A DNA stretch of 64,000 nt, from NCBI GenBank assembly GCA_011319805.1, contig SJRY01000312.1:1-64000 (forward strand), in the 5' to 3' direction. Both the position numbers and the translations under genes were made by a program. How positions within the stretch are numbered: the stretch's first letter is position 1; every line of letters begins with the position of its first letter. Source of the stretch: Macrocybe gigantea (lineage: Eukaryota; Basidiomycota; Agaricomycetes; Agaricales; Callistosporiaceae). The notes below the pieces were generated by a model. It was not told the DNA's origin, searched no databases, and was given only the letters and a program-made list of their open reading frames with translations. This document shows positions 47,360 to 57,769 of the stretch, in pieces.

Positions 47360-49759
47360 GAATTGAACATACAAAGTTTTGAAGAAGCTAGTGCATGTTG
47401 GCACCGTCATCAACGTCGTACACTCTTAAGCCAAGGGGCATCCTAGCCCGAAAGTCTCAGCTCATATCGTCCTGTGTTTCTCGCCTCCATCGGTCGATGG
47501 GTCTAAGAATAATGACTGAATGGTGCATCAATGGACGCTCATGCTCAAAAGCCAGGATACAGTTTGCTTCTTGCTTTGACTGCTGCGATGCACATTTGCC
47601 GAGAGGGTCCTGGAGGCGCTGTCCAGGCTCGACTGGACATGCGTTAGGCGGTACAGTATATGACGTAGACGCGAAGGGTTGGAGTGCGCCGTGGTTAACG
47701 GGGCTGCCAGTCGATTGGCCCGGGGATGTGAGCGGTGGGTTGGAATCTCAGGCATTGTTTGCATTTACTGGTAAGTCGGATTAAAAAAAAAAAAAGAAAA
47801 CAAGGAGTTTCTGAGGAACATTTCAGAGCAAGTGTATAAAGAAGCCAAGGAGTAGAGAAGGAGGAAAAGATTTTGAGTGCTTGGAGGATATGATAATGTT
47901 AGCACTGCGAGCAAAGCAAGGGACTGTAAGCTGTTTCTGGCGAGCGAAGCGAGCTGTGGTGAGGACTGTCTCTGGTGAGCGAAGCGAGCCACTGTGCATG
48001 CTGTTTTATCATGCAGTTAGACAAGCAAAATAAAAAGTACACACTGCTGGGTAGTTGATATAGAATAAGAGTTTATTATAGTAACATGTCGTTAGGTTTA
48101 CTTGCGAGCTTAGGTTATTGGGGACTTTGTAGAGAGGAGTAGGGAGCGAAATTTACGTGGATGAGCTAGGGAGGCCTTAGGTGGTGCGGCTGGTTGGCTA
48201 GGGTTTTCGCTACTTGCATGGTAGGATATGGACATGAAAGTTTTTGGAAACATATTTTGTATGTATTGGGAATAATGCCAAAAAGATGGATAGAAAGGAG
48301 AGAAAGCGAGAGCGAGGAGCTGAGGTTCATGACAAGTTGGGTCTGATCATGGACAGAGCGGAGTACTGGTCATCCATGGTAGTGACAGTCGTAGCGCTAG
48401 CCTCGGCGAGCTGGAGGATAGGAATCTTCACGTCTGCGGCTGCCTTTTCTGGAGCATGTTTTTGGGCAGCGGTGAAGGACCTGAAAATCCCTGAAATGCC
48501 CAAACACGGGAACTGAGACTTCGCCCATGGCCAGCCTCGGGGTACTCTCCCCCGCTCGGCAGGCGAGGCTGGCCATGGGCCCCATGGGCGGCGGGTCACG
48601 TGGGCTGTCAATGCATGTGTGAGGGAGGGGGGGCCCACAACAAAAAGCAACGGCGCGCATGATTGGAGTCACGTGATCGGCGAAGGTCACGTCGATGGCT
48701 GTCCTGGTGTCCACCTCCTGAACCCTTTTTTGGGGATCTTTACCAGCGGCTCCTCGCACCACGAATTCCAATGGAGGAGGGGGGATGGCCTGGCCAACAC
48801 GACACTAAGGCTTAGAGTAAGGTAACACAGACGACGGGGACAAATAGTCGGCTGGCGGCACGGCCTTATATTGCGTGCGGAATCAATTTTACTTTACGAT
48901 CGGGCCGCCATCATATGTAGACCAAAAAGAAAAGGCGGCGCCCCCGGGGGAAAAATTTTTTGTAGCGAGGTACTGTCCGTGATCACGATGTGCAAAATGC
49001 ATATTTCTACTCAACCGCTCGCTCTCTCCCTTAGCAAAAATTCAGGCAGATAGTTACAATGTATCTAATTCAGATTCTAACATTGATTTAATAAAACATT
49101 GTGAGATTCTGGAATACGAAACAAAATAAGTGGAAATTTCATCTTTGCCCTCCCATCAAACGCTTCGGAGAATTGATTGCGAAGAGAAATTCCAACGGGA
49201 GTTGTTTCAGTATTTATGTACATATTGAATACTCTATTTTACTAGTTTCTCTGAGCCACAATGCAGTGTGCAATGTTGCCAAACTGCTTGATGGATGTCG
49301 AGGAGTGACTGAAGTGTGATGCTTTCACACTCAGTTACAGCCGTTTCAGCGGGCTCTTCAAACGCGCTCAGAAAACCTTCGCCGGCAGCACGGCATCCAG
49401 TCTGAGTATGAAATTGGCGTGTGACCTTGTGTGACCGGATTTTGCACATCGTGAATTTTTGGGCCCCTCACCTCGGTCAAAGCCCGATGGCCGCTATACT
49501 TCATGTACAGTCCCCAGGAATTTTGACAGTACTTATGAAGTAGTTCTTAAGCATAATCTCGAGTTTGAGAACCGCAGGCAAAGTGCATAAAATTATAAAA
49601 ATCAAACAATGAAAATTTTACATTTCCCGACCATCCACAGTACCTCAAAAAACGGCCTCAACAATATGATGGTTCCCTGGGCTCCTGGGAGTCCTCGCAA
49701 GCGAAAGAGAGCCAGGGTTCAAGTTGATAGCCCAGTCCTAATCTTGGATGATGAGGTGC
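47360..49759. other. Long gene-poor stretch
   Basis: No gene recognised. There are low-complexity A runs (about 47784-47796), a repeated GCGAGCGAAGCGAGC motif (47938-47990), a strong hairpin (48523-48580), and a short plus frame MMVPWAPGSPRKRKRARVQV (from about 49665) cut by the solo LTR at 49760. ORFs at 47395-47784 and 48244-48516 lack known motifs. Confidence 0.4.
48523..48580. repeat. 17-base perfect stem hairpin
   Basis: GCCCATGGCCAGCCTCG at 48523-48539 and its exact complement at 48564-48580 enclose a 24-base loop. Confidence 0.8.
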
Positions 49760-49975
49760 TGTTGGGAGCGCGGGCATGAGAGGGACAAAGAGAGGCCGTA
49801 CGGCATGGATGTGTCCGTCGGCGAGTGGAGTACGTACCGATCACGTGTATAAATAAGCGCCCAATACGGGCCTACCTAATTAAGTCCCTCCGCGCACCTT
49901 GACTCAGATTCCCTACCTTCCTCGTAAAGGAATCGACTGCTCGTATTACTCATCGTCTTCCACTGCCAGACAAAA
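49760..49975 (+). mobile_element. Solo LTR (family alpha), second copy
   Basis: 216 bases, TGTTGGGAGC...GACAAAA, with exact GGTGC duplications (49755-49759 and 49976-49980). It is about 85-90% like the copy at 5376-5594 by eye and carries the TATA-like GTATAAATAAGC. It interrupts a short basic reading frame. Confidence 0.8.
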
Positions 49976-50131
49976 GGTGCATACCTTAATCATGTTTAGC
50001 GCGTACAAACAGATTCCTATACCTAGAGCATTAATATTCACGTCCACGTACGCGTGGTGCTGGATGATTACAAATATAGTCACAGCTGGTAACACATCAT
50101 GTGATGTCGTTGAAACTGCACGCGGCCAACC

Positions 50132-51649
50132 TTATGTGTACTGCTCGTAAATCTCCTTCCAGGTTGATATCAGAGCCACCCCTTTCTCCCAATTTCGTTC
50201 CTCCAACTTCCGTATGCGCTCTGACTCATCTTCATCCCCAGCCTTTGACATGGCCTTCAATGCCTTACGAGTGCGAAAGTCATCATTAACAAAACGAAAG
50301 ATTGCTCCAGGACAGTACTGGGTAAATGAGAGGCGCTGCTCCCCATCTTGAACAGGAATATTGGAATGGGCAACTGTTGCAGAAGGGATGAGGACCGTAG
50401 CACCATGGGGGAATTCAATGATCAGTTTGAGATCCCATAATACCAGATGACCACCTTTTTTCGAGTCGAACTTGCCCAGTGCAGTTATGGCACAAAAGCC
50501 AAAGGGACAATTTAAAACATCCCGATGCCTGTAGCACCAGACATTGCGTCCAAAGTTGAAGGCTGCAGCTGGATAAACCGAGCCAGGAAATGCTGAATGA
50601 AGATGAGGCATCTCCTCATATAGCTGTTGCAGCTTTTCATGATAATATGCATGAACACGAGGTGCCCATGTCCGGAATGCACCTGGATAGGAAGATGGGA
50701 ATGATGAGCATTATATTATTGCGGAGATGGACCCACTATTCTGAAAGCGTGCTATGCGCTGAAGGCCTTTATGCTCAACGAGCTTTTTGATTAAATCTTC
50801 CCGTCCATGATTTTTTAAAAGTTTAGGCTCGCATTGCCCCTGGCCAAAGCCAATCCCAACATTGAGTGCCGCAAAAGCCCCACGGGTAGCATTGGAGTCC
50901 GCAGGAAGGCACGCTTTCTCACCTTCTGCCATCATGAACTCATGTACTGAGTCACAATCAGAGGCATAAGAAGAGTCTGCGGGTTGGCCAGCCATGGAAG
51001 TGGATATTTTCGTCATGCGATCCAGCACTGGACGTGGCTCACTAACAGCTGGTCATCATTGGATCCCTGGAGGACTAGCACAAAATGCACACCTTCCATT
51101 CCATTCCACCAATTCGAAATCTGGATAAGCCTCCTGAAACTCTACCAGTGTGTAGCGTTTCTTGGGATCAGCATGGGGCTCATTTTTAGGCTTCAGTTTA
51201 GCACTGTAAGCCCCCGACGTAACTTCTAGATTCTGGATGCTGAAATTAGCCTCAGCAGGCATGACAGGATTTGCTGGCAGAATATGGCGGGATAAGACAT
51301 GGGAGGGTGGTCGCTTGATGCCTTGGGTTGCTTGTAGATGGCGGCGCTGGCGGCGCTTTGCAGTGCGATAGTTGGAAGAGTTGCCAGGCACATCTGAAGG
51401 CAGGTCGGTAGCCGGACCAGAAGGACCTGAGTCTTCGGTATCAGACTCTACCCCCACACCAAGATCCTCTTTGACCGTAAGCTCCCTAGCTGCATCCTGT
51501 ATTGAGAACTGCTCTAAAAGAACAGCTATATCCACTGGATGGGCAGGGATGAGAGGATGTATGTGTAATGGCGTCATCTGTTGAATTGCTGTGACGTGGT
51601 TTGATTTGAAAGGACAAATCATGAGGACATACATCTGGGTTAAAGTCAT
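50132..51649 (-). CDS. Oxygenase-like GGHLVLWDL family protein, apparently intact
   Basis: Exons 51649-51093, 51041-50737 and 50682-50132 (minus strand) join in one frame of 470 residues. The N-terminal third is polar with a basic block (KRRQRRHLQ). The conserved C-terminal half runs RGAFAALNVGIGFGQGQ, GLQRIARFQNSAFRTWAPRV, VYPAAAFNFGRNVWCYRHRD, FGFCAITALGKFDSKKGGHL, LIIEFPHGATVLIPSATVAH and RLSFTQYCPGAIFRFV. The order H-x-D, distal H, then R fits the double-stranded beta-helix of 2-oxoglutarate/Fe(II) dioxygenases, a group that includes the TET/JBP DNA-base oxidases expanded in mushrooms. That link is an inference from motif order; I recall the family as large in Agaricomycetes but mostly unannotated. 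A short 5' leader frame exists upstream; ATG at 51649 gives the longest open start. Confidence 0.75.
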
Positions 51650-53060
51650 CAGAGGAAGTCCTGATGTGTGATTCCATGGTTTTCGGGATAGTTAGCCAAT
51701 GGATGTAAGGCTAGGAATCAGAGGTTGATAAACGGATTGAGTCAAGATGATTGTTTATGCAATCTACCTCGAATTATTGTTGCAAATTCATATCAATGCT
51801 GATGATTCTCACTAATGTTTTCGCACAAGATATGCTCATTGTACACAAACACAGCAATGACGATACATAGATATAACGTATCTACAAGGTTTCTTGAGAG
51901 AGGCTTCGTCATTAGTTCTCGATGGACAGGCGCAGGAGTGGGGAATGCTGAGGCATTGGTGACATGGCACCGTCATTTGGCACCCAAGGGGCTGCACAAT
52001 CCGATGTCTAAGTCTCGTGGAGGCAGAGGAGAGCGATTCGGCAAAGGTGGCAAGTTGTGCATGACGATGATAACGGCATGGTCATCATTGTCGGGTGGCA
52101 CGGACAAAGGTAGTGGGGTGGGGGGATGGCAAACGGAAGGGCGGATGGTGGATGGCAGGGGAGACGGCGTGGGCGACGAAGCAGCTCCGCCGTCTTCATC
52201 CCTGGTGCCGTTGGGTTGTCACGGGCAAAGCATGGCGTGGGAGAATCGTAGGCAGAGGAGGGGTGGGCAAGGCGGCGTGAGGCAGCCAGGCAGATGAGCG
52301 TTGCATAGGTGACGCGCGTCGTCCACTTCAGGACAGGCGAGGACTCGAGGAGGGAAGGGGGTGGCAGCGTGGGTGGGGGGCATGCCAAAGACGCGGGCAC
52401 GTCGCCTGGGGAAAGAGCTGGCAGCGTCGGTGGCATGAGGGCAGGTCTCAGACCGAAGACCAGGATGTTGGATGGCGTCGTCGTCTTCATTGTCCCTCCG
52501 CACAAAAACGATCCACAAGGACTTCATCTTTCCCTCTCTCATACCGGAACCAATACCGGAAAATGATTTGCTTGATACGGATGCAGTGGGAAACGCTGGG
52601 ACAGCCGACGCCTCGACTTCGACCGCCCTGATTCCGATCACGCAGGTCCAAACCGTCCCTCCACCTCCGGCAGTGCCGCAAACGAGCAACCCCAATCCGT
52701 TTCCGTTCCCGCCCTGGTGTCCTGACAGCGCGCATTTTGTCCGGCAGTGGTGGCCGAGTCTGCCGGGGATCCCACGTGTGAGCTGCACCGTCGTCCTGCT
52801 GTCTGCGCATGACCCGGAATCGCACCGCACGCGGTTCGTCCTCGCGCAGAACGCGGCAGGCAGCACTGGGCGCCGTGGGTGGGAGGTCAATTAGCACAGG
52901 CAAAAAAAAAAGGCTGTTACTCACCTGGGAGGCAGCCCCTTCTCTGCCGTTCGCCGCTGCCGTTTGCTGAGCCAACCGTTGAACATCGAAGATGAAGAGC
53001 GGGAGAGGGCAGGGAGGGAAGAAAATAGCACGGAGGCCTGCCGAAGTGGGTTGGGAAATT
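51650..53060. other. GC-rich stretch with ambiguous ORFs
   Basis: Both strands are open over long distances (plus 51815-52297 and 52472-52894; minus 52008-52505, 52219-52890 and 52487-53068). The plus frame 52472-52894 has SAHFVRQWWPSLPGIPRVSC, the most protein-like of them. Minus frames at 53010-52930 may be a further exon of the SH3-SAM gene. I cannot decide which, if any, is real. Confidence 0.3.
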
Positions 53061-53099
53061 TCATTCAACCCAGGATGAAAGGACTAAGATGGGTAGGGA

Positions 53100-54876
53100 A
53101 AAGTGTAGAAGTGAAGGAAGCGACTCACCGATGAATTTGACGCACACGTCCTGATCGAACCCTTTGACGTGCAACCACTCCACGACATCTTCGACGGTCC
53201 ACTCGCTTGGATGTGCCTTCTCCTTCTCTCCTTCCCTCCTCTCTTCCACAAGCGTGTTCTGCTGGGACGATGTCTGACCCGCCACGCTCCCTGACCCTCC
53301 AATTCCAGCACCACCGCCACCGAAACCAGATTCCCGCGCGGGCGACGCCGAGGAACGGCTGTCGTGCTTTGACTGAACGTGTCCCCCAGGAACGGAGCCG
53401 GCGAACGATGTCGTGGGCGAAGGTAGGGCACCGAGCGACTCGCGCATAGGCGTCTCAGCTCGCGGCATCTCCGGGCTGGTCGTCGTAGTGGTGCCAGTGG
53501 CTGTAATCGAGGAACTCACGTATGTCCCGGGTGGGGATGCGAACGGGTTAGAGAACGTCCCGGAGGGCGGGGAGGGCGGTGAAAGAGACGAAGCGGCACT
53601 TATGCTCGCGTTGAGGGGTGGCTGAATCGTCCGTATGCTGTATTCGTTCTCGACGAGCGGGACCTCAGGCGAGGGTTGCACGGCAAATGTTGCCTTTGGA
53701 ACCGTCGCCGTCTTCACGTCGTATTCGTCATGCTCTGGGATTACGAGATTTACGGACTGAACCGACGCGGACGAGCTGCGCTTGATAAATCTCTCCTCTT
53801 GCACACGCGCCTGGCCGTCCATTGCCGGGCCTTCTTCTTCGTCCTCTTCGGGGATGAAAGGGTGAGTTCTGGAACCTGACCGCATCACGAAATCGTTCTC
53901 TTCCACATCGCTCTCGTCGCTCAGCTCGACATCAATCGGAGGCGCAACCATCCTCGTACCTCACCTCTCCCGCGTCCTATCGCCCGCACTGGTGCCCATG
54001 CTTCCCTCTCGTCCTTCGACGTCACTCAAATCGAATGCGTCCATATCGGTGTCAGTCTCGCGGTCCGTATCCCGCTCGTCGTGGGAGCTGGCAAAGCTAA
54101 AGCTCCGCGTGTCGCCGTCCTCGGCCCTGCTACGATCCCCTCCGCCTAGTTGCTCAATCGCCTGCTGCACATCCGTCATCGTCGCGCGCATGACTTCGCC
54201 GTCTCCATCTCCGTCTCCATCTGTTTGAGTGGCATTGGCAGCGTTGGGTGATGCGGCCTGGTCAGTGCTGCGCGCGAGTCCTCCGTCATCTGCAGCGGAA
54301 CCGGTCTCGTTCGGGTGGCTATTTGCGAGGCTTGCAAAGTCTAGAGGTGCATGCGGGACGGGGGCAATGACGGTGGTGTCATCTTGATAGTCTGCATCCG
54401 CGGATTTAAGGTTAGTGGTGTCGGTAATGACGGTGATGATGGTGTTGAACGTCTGATGGACAGAGGACGTGGCGGCGTCTAAGAGGGCGGAGGGTGCGGC
54501 GTGGGTGGACTCGGGAGAAGATGCTGCAGTGGTGTAGCTCAGAGGAAAAAGTCCGACCTTTCCTGCAAGGTTGCGGCCCTGGAAGAGTGAGTGTAAATAC
54601 GTCGCTGTAGGCATATAGGATGCGGATAAAAGGAAGGTAAATCGGATGTATAAGAAAAGGTGGATAGGAAGAGACATGCCATCCGCATGTCTTTATAAAA
54701 CGTTTTGGGAAGAGGAGGTGATATAGAGGAGGGAGGAGAGAAGGACTTACTTGCCACCATCCGTCTCCGTAGAGGTCATCCTTCTCGACGACCTCGATTC
54801 TCTCACCCGCACGAAAAGCAATCTCGTCGTCGTGCTCTGGCTCAAAGTCATGCAGCGCATAGACGAATTCAGGCAT
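53100..54876 (-). pseudogene. SH3-SAM scaffold protein (Boi1/2- or Pob1-like), truncated
   Basis: Exon 1 starts MPEFVYALHDFEPEHDDEIA and runs to YGDGWWQ. A ~180-base intron follows, then GRNLAGKVGLFPLSY completes a canonical SH3 domain (ALHDF, DGWW, G..GLFP). A long Ser/Thr/Asp-rich linker contains one in-frame TGA at 53961-53963. It ends in HPSEWTVEDVVEWLHVKGFD, the first half of a SAM domain, at a GTGAGT donor near 53125. The rest of the SAM domain and the PH domain expected in Boi/Pob1 polarity scaffolds were not found. The stop plus missing C-terminus suggest a pseudogene; the alternative is a short SH3 protein ending at 53961. Confidence 0.65.
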
Positions 54877-55398
54877 GATTAGGAGACCCTTCGCCAGAAT
54901 ATTAATAGGTCAAGGGCCAGTTGAATTGTTCAGTCAGGTCATTGCATGCACTTTGGTAGGTGAGGAAGGACTTCATCCCGTGTTGTCACAATTCTGGGAG
55001 CAACAGGGTCTGCAAAGATATCGGTGGCAAAACTGCACGGGAAGATTTTTCCTTGCCATCAGCCTACCCACCCACCGGATACAAAAGCAAAAACCCAACA
55101 CTCAACTGGACGCTCGAGCGCTTGCTCATATCCGCGTTCTCATCCGTCATAGACGTATCCGGAATCGTAGCCGGCGCACGCTCGTGCTCCGGCACAGGCT
55201 CTCGAATCGCAGGCTCAGCGCCGCCCCACACCTCCTGTCCACCTAAGTTAAGAGCAGCATTTGAAAACGAGAACAGTAGCACGCGAGATGGAATAACAGA
55301 CTAGACAGTGAGTAGAGAGATTGACGACGTACGAGGGAAAAAAAAAAAAGACCATCGAATGGAAACCATGACAAAAAAAACACCGAAACCTCTAAGCA
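54877..55398. other. Intergenic
   Basis: A minus ORF at 55064-55282 and overlapping plus ORFs have no known motif. An A-rich run lies at 55337-55348. Confidence 0.35.
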
Positions 55399-56070
55399 TT
55401 AATCATCGTGATATCTCGAGCTGCCGACGCTGTTGGCTTCTGCGGCATCTACCTCCTCCAAAAGCTCTTGCTCCAGGTCAGCATCCCCATCGAGATCGAG
55501 AACAGTCGTGGCACGGTGAACGTTGTCGACGCTGCGTTCGCGCGATCCCCCAGTCTCAACAGCCTTCTCGATCTCCGCCTTGACTTCCGCTTCAGCCTCC
55601 GCGTCCATATCGACGTCCTCGCCGTCTGCATCACCCGTCGTGACCCCGTCATCGGTGTCTGCAAGGTGCGCTGTGATGAACGGCGAACACGACGCCTGCC
55701 AGCTGTTGTTGCCATCCAGCGAGCGAACGCTGAGCGCGTCCAGTCCCGCACGCGATTTCTTCACCTTTGGGCTCGCCCGCCCATGCCGGCATCGCTGCGT
55801 GAGACGCCGCACACTGGCTCTGGTGCGGGTGAGGATACGAGCAGGAGGCGAGCACCGGGGAAGCTTCGCCGCCGCGCGCACCAGAAGACGTGTGCAGCTA
55901 GTCATCTTCGCCGAGTGGACCAGAATGGTGCGGGCTCGGCGGCGTTTTGACAGCAGGCTTGGCCGCCTTGCTATATACGGCAATCCCACACGATTCGTAG
56001 CGTGCATCCACGATTCGTGGATTTCGGGGATTTCCACTGGATATCCACGAGACTTGCCAACACTGCTATA
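55399..56070 (-). CDS. Acidic C-terminal ORF, possibly third exon of the H3-tail/PHD gene
   Basis: A minus-strand frame of 223 codons is open from a possible acceptor (TTAG before 56070) to a stop at 55399. Its first part (YSSVGKSRGYPVEIPEIHES) follows the PHD exon in the correct phase across a 44-base intron. Its end is strongly acidic (DADGEDVDMDAEAEAEVKAE). The DNA at 55990-56060 contains repeated ATCCACGA motifs, so part of it may be simple repeat rather than coding. No domain recognised. Confidence 0.35.
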   Translation of the reverse strand, partial: YSSVGKSRGYPVEIPEIHESWMHATNRVGLPYIARRPSLLSKRRRARTILVHSAKMTSCTRLLVRAAAKLPRCSPPARILTRTRASVRRLTQRCRHGRASPKVKKSRAGLDALSVRSLDGNNSWQASCSPFITAHLADTDDGVTTGDADGEDVDMDAEAEAEVKAEIEKAVETGGSRERSVDNVHRATTVLDLDGDADLEQELLEEVDAAEANSVGSSRYHDD

Positions 56071-56114
56071 CTAACCTCGTCAGTCTAGGCCGTCCATGTT
56101 TGAGAATAACTTAC

Positions 56115-56549
56115 CGGATAAGGCTTCCAAACATGATCAACCTTTTGTTTTTTTGCCTCATCTCTCCTGCGCCTCATCCTGGTAACCCAGCAAGCCGGGC
56201 AAATGGCTTTGGCATCCTTGGCCACTGGGCGGGGAACAGGAACGCAACTGGCGCACATGACTTTGGGGCAAAAATCGCACTCCAGTACATCTCCTCCATC
56301 ACCGCAACCTCCACACCACTAGAAAAGCATGGCATTAGCTGAGTTTTATTAAAAGTGATAAATACTTGCAATTCGAGGATTTTTCTCAGTGGCCTCTGGT
56401 AACTTAGCCTGAGACTGTGCGATTCTGGCTGATTTACGTGCTTTCTGAGCAGCTGGGACACCCGTGGTTACATCGGAAGGATCCCCTAGAGGCTTCTTGG
56501 GCGCAGTTGCTCCAGTGCTCTTCTTAGCGGTTTGACGAGTGCGGGCCAT
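56115..56549 (-). CDS. Histone H3-tail mimic fused to a PHD-type zinc finger
   Basis: Exon 1 (56549-56370) begins MARTRQTAKKSTGATAPKKP. The first residues track the histone H3 tail ARTKQTARKSTGGKAPRKQ, with K4 replaced by Arg and R8 by Lys, while K9, S10 and the following motif are kept. A basic linker follows (QKARKSARIAQ). A 51-base intron with a GCAAGT donor (GC-AG type) and a CTAAT branch-like motif leads in phase to exon 2 (56318-56115): WCGGCGDGGDVLECDFCPKV, MCASCV..ICPACW. The spacing C-x2-C-x8-C-x2-C-x4-C-x2-C then C-x2-C suits a PHD-like finger, a domain class that often binds H3 tails. A GTAAGT donor ends exon 2. There is no histone fold, so it is not an H3 gene. Self-binding or competition for H3 readers is my inference. 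Confidence 0.7.
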
Positions 56550-56719
56550 AGGGGAGCAGGTTATAAACGTTGGGTTGCAGTTGGATTCTCATTTGTTAAA
56601 GGGTTTTTATACGTGCTACTGGCCTACCATGACTTTTTGGGCACAAGAGGCCCAACGATATGTCGTCTATTTTACGTGTATCATAGCTAAAATCATCGCA
56701 CCGAGCATGTCAGATCAAG
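56550..56719. other. Probable 5' region of the H3-tail/PHD gene
   Basis: Short stretch upstream of the start at 56549 (minus strand). No clear promoter element was recognised. Confidence 0.3.
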
Positions 56720-57530
56720 AGCGAAGGTTGGCCCTTCCCTTGGCACAGTCTGACAGGTGGCCGGCATCAATCCGAAGCGCATAGCCATGCCTCATGCAAC
56801 CACCCACTGGCGGTGCTGGGCCGAAGCATGCCACGCAACAATGACGCAAAGGGTATGAACAGCCCTTCGCATCACGCCCATGGGTTGATGGTTGCAATGC
56901 AATGTAGCATGGGGGACATGGACCGTCCACCCTCACAGCATCATTATTGACCAATGATGCTGGGCCACAAGATGCCCCGAAGGGATGCACGGAAAGCATG
57001 GGCGGCTTTCCCCACGGCGCTGCCATTGACAGACCACGCCGGGCATATGAAAATGGCACTGCAACACCACATAGAGAGCATGGACAACTCCCTTCAACGC
57101 GCCGCCATGGACAGACGGCGCGGGTGTGATAGTTACAGCGCTATGCGGCCGATCTGATGGAGATGAATTCAAGTGAGCTCGTAATCCCGACGTGATGCGT
57201 AGAGCCAGGGGTGACTCATTCACACCAGTCAAGGATCAGCAGGCACACTTGCCTCCAACATGCCTGCATGAGAAGCATGGGCAGCTTCCCTCATGGTGCT
57301 GTCATGGACCGACATCACCAGGCGGACAAAAACGGCACGCAAACACCACGTGGAAAGCATTGACAACTCTCCGCACCACGCCGCAATGGACAAGCGGCGC
57401 AGGGTGATGGCTGCGGTGCAATGCGGCCGATCTGATAGACATCAAACAAGTCAGCCCAGAATCCAACCCCTGATCCAATGCGTAGAGCCAGGGGTGACTC
57501 ATTCACACTAGTCAAGGGTTGGAGTTCATG
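56720..57530. repeat. Tandem ~290-base repeat array
   Basis: Two clear units (about 57050-57235 and 57345-57520) share GCGGCCGATCTGAT and TGCGTAGAGCCAGGGGTGAC with CATTCACAC. A more diverged third unit precedes them (56790-56950). ORFs on both strands across it are by-products of the repeat. Confidence 0.7.
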
Positions 57531-57769
57531 ATCAAGTTAGTTGGAGGGCACGCCCACTCTGAAGAGGCTGGAAGGAGAAGCATGGTGAGCGTTGAATGCA
57601 AGCATGGATGACGTGGCACGGATGTCAGCTAGAAATTATCAACATGGTCACATGCTTCAACCCTGCATCAATCTCGCTTATCTTGCCTGCGTACTGATGG
57701 CGCTTTCGAGGGGGACTTTTTTGATCTCTGCTAATCTAGGGGAAAAGATGGAGTATGAAGGCAAAGAAG

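Noticed and set aside
56366..56549. Histone H3 gene
   Set aside because: Only the first ~20 residues resemble H3; there is no histone fold and a zinc finger follows.
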